Shown piece by piece: positions 35,638-45,163 of a DNA stretch of 62,912 nt. The DNA comes from CAZISM01 sp964541895 (GTDB lineage: Bacteria > Zhuqueibacterota > Zhuqueibacteria > Residuimicrobiales > Residuimicrobiaceae). How positions within the stretch are numbered: the first letter of the stretch is position 1; each line of letters opens with the position of its first letter. The notes beneath the pieces were generated by a model. The model ran no database searches. It saw only the letters and a list, made by a program, of their open reading frames with translations, and had not been told where the DNA came from. Where the stretch lies: positions 1 to 62,912 of the forward strand of contig CAZISM010000018.1 in assembly GCA_964541895.1 (NCBI GenBank), written 5' to 3'. The position numbers and the translations under genes were made by a program.

Positions 35638-37176
35638 ATGCATAACAGCGAATGTATGTCCCGACGTGATTTTATGGCAACGTCTATGCTATGGCCCGCT
35701 GTGAAAGCATTGCAGGGCCGACCGAAGCAGAAAATGAATTTTATACTGTTTATGCCGGATCAACTGCGGGCGGAATCCATCGCCTGTTACGGCCACCCTC
35801 TGGTTCAGACACCCAACATGGATCGGCTGGCCGCAGAAGGGGTCCGCTTTGATCATTGCCAGGCAGCGTATCCGGTGTGCACGGCGTCCCGCTGCAATTT
35901 GCTCACCGGCTGGTATCCGCATGTAGCCGGACACCGTACGGTATACAATCTGCTCAAGCCCCACGAACCGAATCTTTTTAAATATCTTGTGCAGAACGGC
36001 TATAATGTGTTCTGGTATGGCAAAAACGATGTGCTGGTACATGATCGTTTTCATGAAAGCGCGACCGAATGGGCGGATTTTGCTGATGGACCCGAGTGGG
36101 GCGGCAAGGGCAATCCCTGGCCCGGAAACGATCCGCGCTATTATTCGTTTCTGTATGGAGCGGGCGGTGACCGCACCTCTTTCCCGGATTATAGCCGCGT
36201 ACAGGCTGCCATCACCAAGCTGCAGCAGCCGAACGACAAACCGTTCTGTATTTTTTTGCCGCTGTTTTTTCCACATCCGCCTTTTACCGCCAGCGCGGAT
36301 TTCTATCATATGTATCGTCCCGAGGATCTACCACCCCTTCGGCCCGCCCGCTTCGAGAAAAAGCCCGAGTTCTATAACGCGATTCATACGATGCGGCGTT
36401 TGGATAAAGTTGGTGAATCTTTTTTGCGCCAAATCCAGGCCGTCTATCTCGGTATGATCAGTTACACCGATTGGCTGCTGGGCCGGCTTCTGGAGGCGGT
36501 GGACGCGAGCGGTCACAGGGATGATACCGTAGTCATCGTCTGCTCCGATCACGGCGAGTGGGCCGGTGATTATGGCCTGGTGGAAAAATGGTCGACCGCC
36601 ATGGATGATGTGCTGCTGAGAGTGCCTCTGATCATTCGAATGCCGGGCGGGGTCAGCGCTCATGTGGTGCATACTATGGTTGAACTGCATGACCTCATGG
36701 CCACTCTGCTGGAACTGGCGGGCATCGAGCCCGGCCATACTCATTTTGCGCAGAGTCTGGTACCGCACCTGTCTGGCGCTCAGGGCAATCCCCGTCATGC
36801 CGTTTTCAGTGAAGGAGGGTACAATCGAAATGAACCGCATTGTTTCGAACCTCTGGAAAAATTCACTCCCGATCATATCTATTATCCAAAAATTGAACTT
36901 GAAGCAAAGCATCCGGACTCTATTACCCGCACCACCATGATTCGAACCAGCGACTATAAGCTAACCTGGCGTCCGGAAGGGATGAGCGAATTTTATGATC
37001 TGCGCAACGATCCGCAGGAATTGCATAACGGTATTGAGGATGACCGCTATCGCGCAACTATCGGCAAGCTAAAGTCGGATCTTCTGGACTGGTATGTCCG
37101 CGTCTCTGATGCCGTGCCCTTCGGACGTGATGATCGTAACTTGCCACCCGCACAGGATGGCAAACGGAAAGGATGA
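35638..37176 (+). CDS. Exported sulfatase with CTASR active site
   Basis: A 512-residue protein with GAGG upstream of the ATG. SRRDFMATSML near the N-terminus is a Tat-type motif, though the hydrophobic stretch is short. The formylglycine site is CTASR (81-85): the usual proline is alanine, which the C-x-[PA]-x-R consensus allows. The first metal motif is 'MPDQLRAESIACYGHP', with DQ instead of DD, as in several S1 subfamilies. 'CSDHGEWAGDYGLVEK' is the C-terminal metal motif. The insert 'DPRYYSFLYGAGGDRTSFPDYS' may bear on substrate choice. It ends one base before the ATG of the B/C-domain protein at 37178, so the two are very probably translated together. Confidence 0.87.
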   Translation: MHNSECMSRRDFMATSMLWPAVKALQGRPKQKMNFILFMPDQLRAESIACYGHPLVQTPNMDRLAAEGVRFDHCQAAYPVCTASRCNLLTGWYPHVAGHRTVYNLLKPHEPNLFKYLVQNGYNVFWYGKNDVLVHDRFHESATEWADFADGPEWGGKGNPWPGNDPRYYSFLYGAGGDRTSFPDYSRVQAAITKLQQPNDKPFCIFLPLFFPHPPFTASADFYHMYRPEDLPPLRPARFEKKPEFYNAIHTMRRLDKVGESFLRQIQAVYLGMISYTDWLLGRLLEAVDASGHRDDTVVIVCSDHGEWAGDYGLVEKWSTAMDDVLLRVPLIIRMPGGVSAHVVHTMVELHDLMATLLELAGIEPGHTHFAQSLVPHLSGAQGNPRHAVFSEGGYNRNEPHCFEPLEKFTPDHIYYPKIELEAKHPDSITRTTMIRTSDYKLTWRPEGMSEFYDLRNDPQELHNGIEDDRYRATIGKLKSDLLDWYVRVSDAVPFGRDDRNLPPAQDGKRKG

Positions 37177-37177
37177 T

Positions 37178-40024
37178 ATGAAAAGAAATCTATCGATGTT
37201 GTTGGCTCTGCTCGGCATGATTCCGGCGTGGATATCAGCCCGTCCGTGGTGGAATGCGGACTGGCGGTATCGCTTTCAGGTGAGGGTGCAGACCGGCGCC
37301 ACCGAGTGCATCGACAGGCCGGTGGAACATGTTATGGTTTTCGCGAACAAGTTTGCCGAAGTACAGGCGGAAGGGGCCCTGCTCGATCCGGCATCCATTC
37401 GCATCATTGAAACCGATTCATCCGGCCGCATGTTGGCGGAGCGGTCCGCTCAATACGATGTCGATGAGTTGGTGTGGATACTGAATGGCTCCACACCACC
37501 GGCCACCTCCCGTTTTTTTGATGTTTACTTTAACGGCAGCGACCGCTCCGTGCCGCGCAGTTCCTTGCCGCCGTTGGTGGCCAAGCGGGACTCTGTGGAT
37601 CGCTGGATATTCGATACCCCTGCCGGCCATTATGTCTTTGAACAGCGCGGCGGCGCGTTTGAAGTATTCAGCCCGGTGATCTGCCGGGATAACGAAGGCG
37701 GCAAGGACTGGATGCGCGATGATTATAACCGCTGGAACGGCATCCTCAATGTGGGCGATCCGCGAACCAAAGCGATTTTTCACCCGAATGAAGATGACGA
37801 AGCGGATGACAGCCTGACCAAGGGTCCGAAAAGTTTCATCCAATGCGCAGGCCCAGTCCGCTACCGGCTGAAATCCATCAACCGGTTCGGTGAGCTGGAC
37901 GATGATTATCGCAGCAAGACCGTCTATTCCATTGAATATATGATTTATCCCCATGGCATTCGTGCCCGGATGCTGCAGGGTAACAAAGACGGCTATGCCT
38001 GCATTATGGAGCTCACTCCGGGCGGGGACCAGCTGGAAGCGAGCGATTATGTGGTCGGCCCGGACGGCGTGAAAAAATACAAAGGCGAAACATGGGCAAA
38101 AGACATTTCCCCGGAATGGCTCTATGTCGGCGATGAGCAGGATCCATATAAACTCTACTTTTTCCATGCCGAAGACGATACCATCAAAGACGGCTTGAAC
38201 TGGTATGAAAACATGCAGGCGGCCATGGTTGGATGGGGACGAGGGGCTAATCCCGGCATCCATACCTATCCGAATACTTTTTATATGGGCTTTACACGGG
38301 CTGAAACCCACGAGCAGATAAAAAAGCGCATCGAATCCTGGCAGGCTCCGTTAACGGTTTCTGCAGGCAAAACCGAAACCGCTCCTGCTGATTCATGGGG
38401 ACAGGTCCGTATCGAGGGAACGATCTCTGGGAAAAATGTGGTTTTGGAAAACAGCCGGTTGCGCATCCGCTACAGCACCACACAGACGGCCAATCCGGAG
38501 ACCGCCATCACCGAGCTGCTGAATAAGGCTGTCAGGGAAAACCAGGCCGGCAAACATATCGATGAGATGGCGCGGGACTGGGGCCGGGATCGCGGACTGC
38601 TCTCGTCCGGCACCAGTATCGTCTATGACGGCGTCGATAAAAAGACCGTGCATTTAGAATGGGATGACGGTGCATCCATCGAAGAAATAACGTTGTACCC
38701 GGACCAGCCGTTTGTTCGCATCGATTACCTCAACACCTATGCCAATATTTGTGACATCGGCAATCCGGGAGGAACAGAGAGGGGGCGCTTTGCCATTTAT
38801 GGCGCCAAAGCCTGGCAGGAAAAACGAAAAAAACGACTGGCCGATCCTGCTTTCAGAAACAGCGACCATCCGCATCATGTCCTGACCGACTCGCTCTATC
38901 CCACTTATCCACACCCGATCCTGGGCGATTGGGGCATTCCGGCAGCGGAAAATCCCATGAACTATAAAGGCTGGTACATTTTCGGCGTATATAATCCTGA
39001 GAATGGCCACGGTTACGGCCGCGTTATTCCCGCTGATGCCGTCGATCATATCAAGCTGCTGTCGAAAAATGGTTTTGAACAGTTTCCATTCTGGTTCGAT
39101 AAACAGCGCAAACGCCCTTTTGCCAATTATCTTTTTGTTGTCAGCAAAGGCGAGCGCGAGATATTTGCTCTGGGCAAAGAGATCGTGGAGCGGGCCAACC
39201 GCGAACCCTGGTATCGTGAGAACAGCAACGCCAAAACCATCGGCAATGTTTTGCTGGAATGCTCCTATGGCCCGGACCGCAAGGTACAGGGTCTGTATAT
39301 GAGCGGGTTGACTCGGCTGGTGTATCGGCCGACCAATGAAAACCTGGCGCAAAAACTGGATGTCAGCGGCTGCGGCTATGCCCAGTATCATGCGGCGGAC
39401 AGTTACACCCAGTATCAGGTTACGGCCAGGACGCCGGATTTTATCGACGCCCGTGTGGTCCTAAAAGGGTGTGTGGACATTGATAAAACCTATCGAATCT
39501 ATCGCGATCTGCCGCTTTTGGAAATACGCTATGATTCTCTGAAAATCCTTTGGTGGGAAGATTTTTATACCGAGCCGGCTAACGACCGTCGGGTGTATAC
39601 CATCTATGGCATAGCCGATACCATCACCGCCGAAAAACATGCGCTATGGCGTCAAAAAGCGGAAGACACCTGCGGACATAATTTTGGCGACTGTTTTCTC
39701 CATGCCGCAGGCGCATCGGTTCAGCAATGCACCTACAAGGGATTTTTTATCTTTGGATTTTATGATCTGGATACCGGGCGCGGACTGGGCTTTGTCATGC
39801 CGGAACATATCGGGCTGCATGGCGGATTTAAATTGTGGTCCATGTATAACTATGAAACCTTTCCCTTTGTCCGTATGGAAAAAAAACTGCCGCTGACGCG
39901 ATGGATCTTTGTCACCGGCAAAGGCCGGGACGGCATTCTAAACGGCGGCAAAGCTCTGGCCGATATGGCGGCGGATGGCAAGACGCTTGTCGATGTTTAC
40001 AGAGATATGCAATTTAGGTTCTAG
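37178..40024 (+). CDS. Exported three-domain protein (B + C + C'), unrecognised, candidate glycan-active enzyme
   Basis: A 948-residue protein starting one base after the previous stop, with GGAAAGGATGAT before the ATG and a signal peptide (LLALLGMIPAWISA). Residues about 25-390 are domain B ('WRYRFQVRVQTG', 'FDTPAGHYVFEQRGGAF', 'GKDWM', 'SPEWLYVGD'), matching the C-termini of 2978 and 30433. Residues about 395-685 are domain C ('KTVHLEWDDGAS', 'FVRIDYLNTY', 'YNPENGHGYGRVIP'), matching all of 25173. Residues about 685-948 repeat it more loosely ('LLEIRYDSLKI', 'YDLDTGRGLGFVMP', 'NGGKALADM'). I know no named family with this order. The first strand region resembles DUF2341-type beta-sandwich segments. 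Its size, export and tight coupling to a sulfatase make a polysaccharide-cleaving or binding role plausible but unproven. Confidence 0.75.
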   Translation: MKRNLSMLLALLGMIPAWISARPWWNADWRYRFQVRVQTGATECIDRPVEHVMVFANKFAEVQAEGALLDPASIRIIETDSSGRMLAERSAQYDVDELVWILNGSTPPATSRFFDVYFNGSDRSVPRSSLPPLVAKRDSVDRWIFDTPAGHYVFEQRGGAFEVFSPVICRDNEGGKDWMRDDYNRWNGILNVGDPRTKAIFHPNEDDEADDSLTKGPKSFIQCAGPVRYRLKSINRFGELDDDYRSKTVYSIEYMIYPHGIRARMLQGNKDGYACIMELTPGGDQLEASDYVVGPDGVKKYKGETWAKDISPEWLYVGDEQDPYKLYFFHAEDDTIKDGLNWYENMQAAMVGWGRGANPGIHTYPNTFYMGFTRAETHEQIKKRIESWQAPLTVSAGKTETAPADSWGQVRIEGTISGKNVVLENSRLRIRYSTTQTANPETAITELLNKAVRENQAGKHIDEMARDWGRDRGLLSSGTSIVYDGVDKKTVHLEWDDGASIEEITLYPDQPFVRIDYLNTYANICDIGNPGGTERGRFAIYGAKAWQEKRKKRLADPAFRNSDHPHHVLTDSLYPTYPHPILGDWGIPAAENPMNYKGWYIFGVYNPENGHGYGRVIPADAVDHIKLLSKNGFEQFPFWFDKQRKRPFANYLFVVSKGEREIFALGKEIVERANREPWYRENSNAKTIGNVLLECSYGPDRKVQGLYMSGLTRLVYRPTNENLAQKLDVSGCGYAQYHAADSYTQYQVTARTPDFIDARVVLKGCVDIDKTYRIYRDLPLLEIRYDSLKILWWEDFYTEPANDRRVYTIYGIADTITAEKHALWRQKAEDTCGHNFGDCFLHAAGASVQQCTYKGFFIFGFYDLDTGRGLGFVMPEHIGLHGGFKLWSMYNYETFPFVRMEKKLPLTRWIFVTGKGRDGILNGGKALADMAADGKTLVDVYRDMQFRF

Positions 40025-40095
40025 AGTTTTTGCCGGGCGGTTTTCCGCCACAGACGTTACACCTCAACCATTCAAGGATAGAACAGAAGGCTACC

Positions 40096-41487
40096 ATGAC
40101 AACAAGACGCGATTTTTTGAAAAACAGCGCTATCGGCATGGCCTCCCTGGCCATGTCACGTTGTTCCACCTCAGCTCGTCGCCCCAATTTCATTATCATC
40201 TTTTGTGACGACCTGGGGTATGGTGACCTGGGGTGCTTTGGTCATCCCACCATCCAGACGCCGAATCTGGATCGCATGGCGACGGCAGGACAAAAATGGA
40301 CCAGTTTTTATACCGCCTCCTCCGTGTGCACGCCCAGTCGTGCCGGCCTGTTGACAGGCCGCCTGCCTATACGCAGCGGCATGTGCGATCCGGCATGGCG
40401 GGTGCTGTTTCCACGCTCTGCGCGCGGATTGCCGGATTCGGAGGTCACGCTGGCGCAGATATTGAAAAAGGCCGGCTATGCCACAGGGTGTGTCGGCAAA
40501 TGGCATCTGGGCCATCTTGCTCCATATTTGCCAACCAACAGGGGATTTGACTCCTATTACGGCATTCCCTACAGCAACGATATGGACAAAGTCGCGGCCA
40601 AAGAGATCAATGTGTTTCATGATTCTAAAAGTGAATATTTTAACGTGCCGCTGATGCGTGACGAAAAGATTATTGAGCGACCGGCGGATCAGACTACGAT
40701 CAGCAAGCGATATATCCAGGAGTCTGTCGCCTATATCCGTGCCAATAGGGACAAACCGTTTTTTCTCTATCTGGCCCACAACATGCCCCATGTTCCGCTC
40801 TTTCGTTCAACGGATTTTCAGGACAAAAGCCGTCGTGGCCTCTATGGCGATGTCGTTGAAGAGATCGATTGGGGCGTAGGCCAGATTCTGCAGACGCTGC
40901 AAGAGTGCCGCATAGAACAGGATACTCTGGTGGTGTTTACATCCGATAACGGACCCTGGTTGACGTTTTTTGAACAGGGTGGATCCGGCGGGCTGCTGCG
41001 CGACGGCAAAGGCTGCACCTACGAAGGCGGTCATCGCGTGCCGGCCATTTTTTACTGGCCGGGTCACATTCAACCGGCGGTCATGGCCGGTATGGGTTCC
41101 ACTCTCGACCTCCTGCAGACCTTTAGCCATTTGGCAGGCGCATCGGCGCCAACCGACCGCACCCTGGACGGATTTGATCTTTCCTCCAGCCTGCTCCATG
41201 GAGCCGCCAGTCCGCGAGAGCTGATGTTCTTTTACCGCGACACCAAGCTGTTTGCCGTTCGTAAAGGACCATTCAAAGCCCATTTTTATACACAGCCGTC
41301 TTATGGCGACAAAACCGTCACCGCACACGAGCCGCCCCTGCTCTATAACGTAGACATCGATCCAGGCGAAAAATTTGATATCTCTGCCGCTCACCCGGAC
41401 CTCGTTGCCGAACTGCGGGCTGAAGCGGACAAGCATCTGGCCGGCGTAATACCAGGCGAAAATCAGATGACGGAATTCATAAAGTGA
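40096..41487 (+). CDS. Tat-exported sulfatase, arylsulfatase A family
   Basis: ATG 40096 opens MTTRRDFLKNSAIGMASLA, a Tat signal, giving 463 residues; the upstream frame to 40030 is not used. 'CDDLGYGDLGCFGHP' holds metal ligands, CTPSR (78-82) is the cysteine-type formylglycine site, and 'GCVGKWHLGH' carries Lys and His. 'RGFDSYYGIPYSNDMD' and 'VVFTSDNGPWLTF' are typical of arylsulfatase A-like enzymes, and the 'LYNVDIDPGEKFD' ending is complete. The gene is 71 nt after the B/C-domain gene and 61 nt before an MFS transporter, at the junction of the exported and intracellular parts of the cluster. The precise sulfate ester is unknown. Confidence 0.88.
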   Translation: MTTRRDFLKNSAIGMASLAMSRCSTSARRPNFIIIFCDDLGYGDLGCFGHPTIQTPNLDRMATAGQKWTSFYTASSVCTPSRAGLLTGRLPIRSGMCDPAWRVLFPRSARGLPDSEVTLAQILKKAGYATGCVGKWHLGHLAPYLPTNRGFDSYYGIPYSNDMDKVAAKEINVFHDSKSEYFNVPLMRDEKIIERPADQTTISKRYIQESVAYIRANRDKPFFLYLAHNMPHVPLFRSTDFQDKSRRGLYGDVVEEIDWGVGQILQTLQECRIEQDTLVVFTSDNGPWLTFFEQGGSGGLLRDGKGCTYEGGHRVPAIFYWPGHIQPAVMAGMGSTLDLLQTFSHLAGASAPTDRTLDGFDLSSSLLHGAASPRELMFFYRDTKLFAVRKGPFKAHFYTQPSYGDKTVTAHEPPLLYNVDIDPGEKFDISAAHPDLVAELRAEADKHLAGVIPGENQMTEFIK

Positions 41488-41548
41488 CAAATGACAACCG
41501 CTGCAACGAGTGGGACGATCGAACGAGACATGGAACCGAGGAGAATAC

Positions 41549-42775
41549 ATGCCAAGCAGAGTACTGAACTGGTTCAGAGATGAGGGATTCAATATTCGCG
41601 CCGTCTGTTTTCTGGCGTATGCCAGCGGCGCTACCTGGTATCCCGTGTTCAATATTTACCTCAAGCAGGTCGGATTGACCGGCACCCAGATCGGCGTCAT
41701 TTCTGCCGTTATTCCGGCGGTGATGCTGGTCTGTCAACCGCTGTGGGGCGTGTTCGCCGATCGATGGGGCAGACGCAAGGCGCTGGTGTTGAGCATGTTT
41801 ATCACCGCGCTTCTGGGCCTGGGCTTTCTGTACCAGAGCCATTTCTGGTTCTATTTTTTATGGATGATCCCGTTTGCTTTTTTTTATAATCCCTTTGGAC
41901 CCCTGATCGACAGCTTGTCTCTGGATTATGTGGAACATACCCACAAAAGCAGCTACGGCTTGATGCGGTTATGGGGCTCCATCGGCTGGTCGATTCTGAC
42001 CTTTTCGGTGGGTTACTATATTGCCGACAGCAGTTATGCCCCGATTTTTCCCATCGCCGCCGTTGTAATGTTTCTGGCGGCGCTGATCGGACTGCTCGGG
42101 CCGGGCCGGGCCGGCGCCAGCGGCCTGGAGGTGAATTTTAAAAATCTGAAACCGGTGCTGAAAAATAGAAAACTGGTTCTTTATCTTTTTATCATGCTCA
42201 TTGTGGCCATCGGCACCTTTCCCATCTGGACTTTTTATTCCGTGTTTCTCAGCGATCTCGGCGCCTCTTCTACTCTGATCGGATTTGCCTTCAGCCTCGA
42301 CGCGCTTATGGAGATACCGTTTTATTTTATATCGGCTCTTATTCTGAAAAAGATTTGCGCCGGCCGACTGTTGCAGATCAGCTTTCTCGCTTACGCGCTT
42401 CGTCTATACCTGTACTCCATCTCTACGACACCGCAAATGGCGGTGGCGGTGGAATTGCTGCAGGGCCTGTCCTGGGCCGCTTTTCTGGTGGGTGCTGTGG
42501 AATATGTCAATCAGATCGTGCCCGGACCGTTTCGAGCCACCGGGCAATCTCTGTTCTGGGCTTTTCATTTCGGTGCCGGCGCCATCATCGGCAACGCCCT
42601 CGCCGGCTATCTCTACGATCACATGCCTTTGCATCAGGTCTATCGCCTGATGGCCTATGTCATGCTGGCGGTGGCTGTGACAAGTTATTTTGCTCTGACA
42701 ACCAGGCAAAAGTCAGCCGCGGACCCTCAGACCGGTGATGTCGTCGGGAGCGCAATCGCTAAAGATATGCAATAG
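41549..42775 (+). CDS. MFS transporter, LacY/nucleoside-permease-like
   Basis: GAGGAG precedes ATG 41549, giving 408 residues with about 12 hydrophobic segments. The loop 'GVFADRWGRRKALV' between helices 2 and 3 is the classic MFS signature. The helix 'MRLWGSIGWSILTFSVGYYI' is typical of the MFS_1-like group that includes lactose-permease-type and nucleoside carriers. It would import released mono- or oligosaccharides across the inner membrane by ion symport; the substrate is inferred from its place between a sulfatase and a GH65-like gene. No binding-protein or PTS partner is nearby. Confidence 0.83.
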   Translation: MPSRVLNWFRDEGFNIRAVCFLAYASGATWYPVFNIYLKQVGLTGTQIGVISAVIPAVMLVCQPLWGVFADRWGRRKALVLSMFITALLGLGFLYQSHFWFYFLWMIPFAFFYNPFGPLIDSLSLDYVEHTHKSSYGLMRLWGSIGWSILTFSVGYYIADSSYAPIFPIAAVVMFLAALIGLLGPGRAGASGLEVNFKNLKPVLKNRKLVLYLFIMLIVAIGTFPIWTFYSVFLSDLGASSTLIGFAFSLDALMEIPFYFISALILKKICAGRLLQISFLAYALRLYLYSISTTPQMAVAVELLQGLSWAAFLVGAVEYVNQIVPGPFRATGQSLFWAFHFGAGAIIGNALAGYLYDHMPLHQVYRLMAYVMLAVAVTSYFALTTRQKSAADPQTGDVVGSAIAKDMQ

Positions 42776-42853
42776 GCTTGCGGAGCCTCTCCGTCTTTGA
42801 CAGGAACCCCTTCGACTCTGCACGCGGATCAGGGATTTGTGACAGGAGATTAT

Positions 42854-45145
42854 ATGGATCACCCTGCTGACCTGTTTACTGCAAAAAATAACGATCCTGA
42901 ATACAACTCGCCCATGATCGGCAATGGCCAGATTGTGACGACGTTGGGTCCCACCGGCTATCATAACGGATTTTGTCCTGAGCTGGAAGCAGCCAACAGA
43001 ACCCTCTTTTGGGCCGGACGTCGATTCAAAGATGCCCGCAGCGCCAACATCCGCATCCCGCGCGTGCCTCCTGAAGAACTGATCGGTCCTACCATTCCGC
43101 TGGTTCGGTTTGGCCGGTTTTCACGTGCGCTTTTTCTCGATGATGTGAAAACAGGTGACCAGCAATGGCAGCAAACCATGGTGTATGACCGGGGACACGT
43201 AATCAGCCGGCTGTTTCATGGCGCAATCGAGGAGGAAACAGAAAGCCGGATCTGTCTCGGGACGAATGTTCTGGTTTTTCGCACCCGTTTGTCGAATATG
43301 TCGGCCGAACCGGTTCGGGTGAGGTTCGAACTCTGCTACGAGTTCGGTGACGCCGACGGACAACTAGCCGCCGGCACACGTTTGAACATCCGTCGGCCGC
43401 ACCCGGAGGATCTGGAATTCGGCAATGTGGAGGGCACCCGTTCGCTGGTTGCCGATCCCTCTGCAAGACCGCCGCATCTCCTGGAGAGCCTTTCGGTTCA
43501 GTACGAAGTCGAAAGCCATTTGGGTGAAATTCATATTGGCCGCTATCCCAACGGTGTCATAGAGGATACAGCCACAGGCGGACGCTTTGTTCACGAGCTC
43601 ACCCTTACGGGTGGTGAAAAGATCGAACTGTGGTTCTGGGCTTCATTCAGCGACCGCCTGCAATATACCCACTTCTCCTCTTTTGCCAGGTTGCCGCGTC
43701 TCCTCCGGCAACACGACAGGGCGTGGGCTGAGTACTGGCAACGGAGCACTGTCATTCTGAACGATCCGGTGTTGGACGGCATCCGCACATCATGTCTGTA
43801 TACGTTACGTTGTAATGCTTCTCCCTGGACCATCCCGCCGGGGTATTTGAGCACCACCTGGGAAGGCCGCACGTTCCATGACGAATTCTATCCTTTTATG
43901 GCTCTGCTTTCCAGCGGTCATGTGGATCTGGCGCAGAGAATCCCGGATTATCGCCTGGCCACTTTGCCGCACGCGCAGATGCGCAGCGGTGGTAAAGGCG
44001 CCTACTATGGCTGGGAAGTAACCGAAACCGGTGAAGAGAGTGCACCCTATGGTCACTGGACCGACGAGCAGTTCCGTCATGGCCAGATATCGGAGCAAGC
44101 CTGGCGCTACTATCTCGTGACCGGCGACGTTACCAGCCTGGAACGGTATTATCCGGTCATCCGCGGCTGCGCCGAATGGATGATTCATGATGCTCTCATC
44201 CGTGACGAGCAGGGCCGGCTCACGGTTCGCACCATGGCGGATATTGCTGAAGGTGTTATGGCCTCGGATAATCCGATTTTCGCCGCTTGTGCGACGATTC
44301 GATGCCTGCACAACGCTGCGGACGCGGCGGCCATTTTAAAGAAGGATATGAAACCGGCCCTGCGCTGGAAGAATCTGGCCGATGAACTGTTTGATAACTT
44401 GCCTTTTGATAAAAATAAGAGTATCTTTCGCTATGCCGATGATGTGGACATTCCAACAGAGATGTCCCACCTGGCCATGGTGTTTCCCTTTTCTTTTGAT
44501 GTCGCCGGTAAGCAGGCTGCGACAACCATGCAAGCGGCCTGGGCGGTCTATCAACAGCAAAAGGACGATGTGACCACAGAAGTTGTTTTTTCCTACAACT
44601 GGATTTGGGCCGTAGGCAGGCTGGCGACGCTTTGCTTTTATCAGGGCTGGGGAAACCGGGGATTGGAGGTTTTGAAAAAAACGCCGTTGACCCTGCGCAG
44701 TTTTCTGGCACCCAATGAACACTATAATCCTAAATACGGCGCCTTTCTGCCCTGGTTTACCTCCGGTGCCGGCGCCTGGATTTATGGCCTCCATGCCATG
44801 TTCGTGCAAGTATATGATCAGTCGCCTCCGATCCTGTTTCCGGCCGTACCGGAGACGTTGCAGGATGCGATCGTTAAAGATTTGTACGTCGCCGGAGGCG
44901 TAACGCTTTCTGCTGCCATTCGGTCTGGAAAACCAATTGAAATGAGCTTAAAATCTCCCTGCTCTTGTTCGTTTTCTTTCAGAATCCCTGCGGCGCAGGC
45001 ACTGGTCTGCAGGTGGTCTGCAGCGGTCAAGATCAAGAGAGATGCCCGGCGTGGTTTAAAAACCGTTCATATCAGATTGAAAAAGGGCGAAAACGCGCTC
45101 CTGATGCCACCACGCAAGAAACGAAATCGTGCAGCGTTGAAATAA
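42854..45145 (+). CDS. GH65-like (alpha/alpha)6-barrel glycosidase or phosphorylase, intracellular
   Basis: AGGAG before ATG 42854 sets the start; the upstream frame to 42797 lacks a site. The 763-residue protein has no signal peptide. An N-terminal beta-sandwich (about 1-290) is followed by a six-hairpin barrel with 'TTWEGRTFHDEFYPFMAL', 'YGWEVTETGEE', 'AWRYYLVTGDVTSLERYYPV' and 'ADIAEGVMASDNPIFAAC'. These match the order of motifs in clan GH-L: the 'WDTE' region, the 'GxPDE..DNN' catalytic region and the helix after it. The E in IAEGV is the likely catalytic acid. The match is remote, so hydrolase against phosphorylase, and the sugar, cannot be decided. Position beside an MFS gene fits breakdown of an imported disaccharide. 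Confidence 0.65.
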   Translation: MDHPADLFTAKNNDPEYNSPMIGNGQIVTTLGPTGYHNGFCPELEAANRTLFWAGRRFKDARSANIRIPRVPPEELIGPTIPLVRFGRFSRALFLDDVKTGDQQWQQTMVYDRGHVISRLFHGAIEEETESRICLGTNVLVFRTRLSNMSAEPVRVRFELCYEFGDADGQLAAGTRLNIRRPHPEDLEFGNVEGTRSLVADPSARPPHLLESLSVQYEVESHLGEIHIGRYPNGVIEDTATGGRFVHELTLTGGEKIELWFWASFSDRLQYTHFSSFARLPRLLRQHDRAWAEYWQRSTVILNDPVLDGIRTSCLYTLRCNASPWTIPPGYLSTTWEGRTFHDEFYPFMALLSSGHVDLAQRIPDYRLATLPHAQMRSGGKGAYYGWEVTETGEESAPYGHWTDEQFRHGQISEQAWRYYLVTGDVTSLERYYPVIRGCAEWMIHDALIRDEQGRLTVRTMADIAEGVMASDNPIFAACATIRCLHNAADAAAILKKDMKPALRWKNLADELFDNLPFDKNKSIFRYADDVDIPTEMSHLAMVFPFSFDVAGKQAATTMQAAWAVYQQQKDDVTTEVVFSYNWIWAVGRLATLCFYQGWGNRGLEVLKKTPLTLRSFLAPNEHYNPKYGAFLPWFTSGAGAWIYGLHAMFVQVYDQSPPILFPAVPETLQDAIVKDLYVAGGVTLSAAIRSGKPIEMSLKSPCSCSFSFRIPAAQALVCRWSAAVKIKRDARRGLKTVHIRLKKGENALLMPPRKKRNRAALK

Positions 45146-45163
45146 AACCTTATGGAGGATCGT

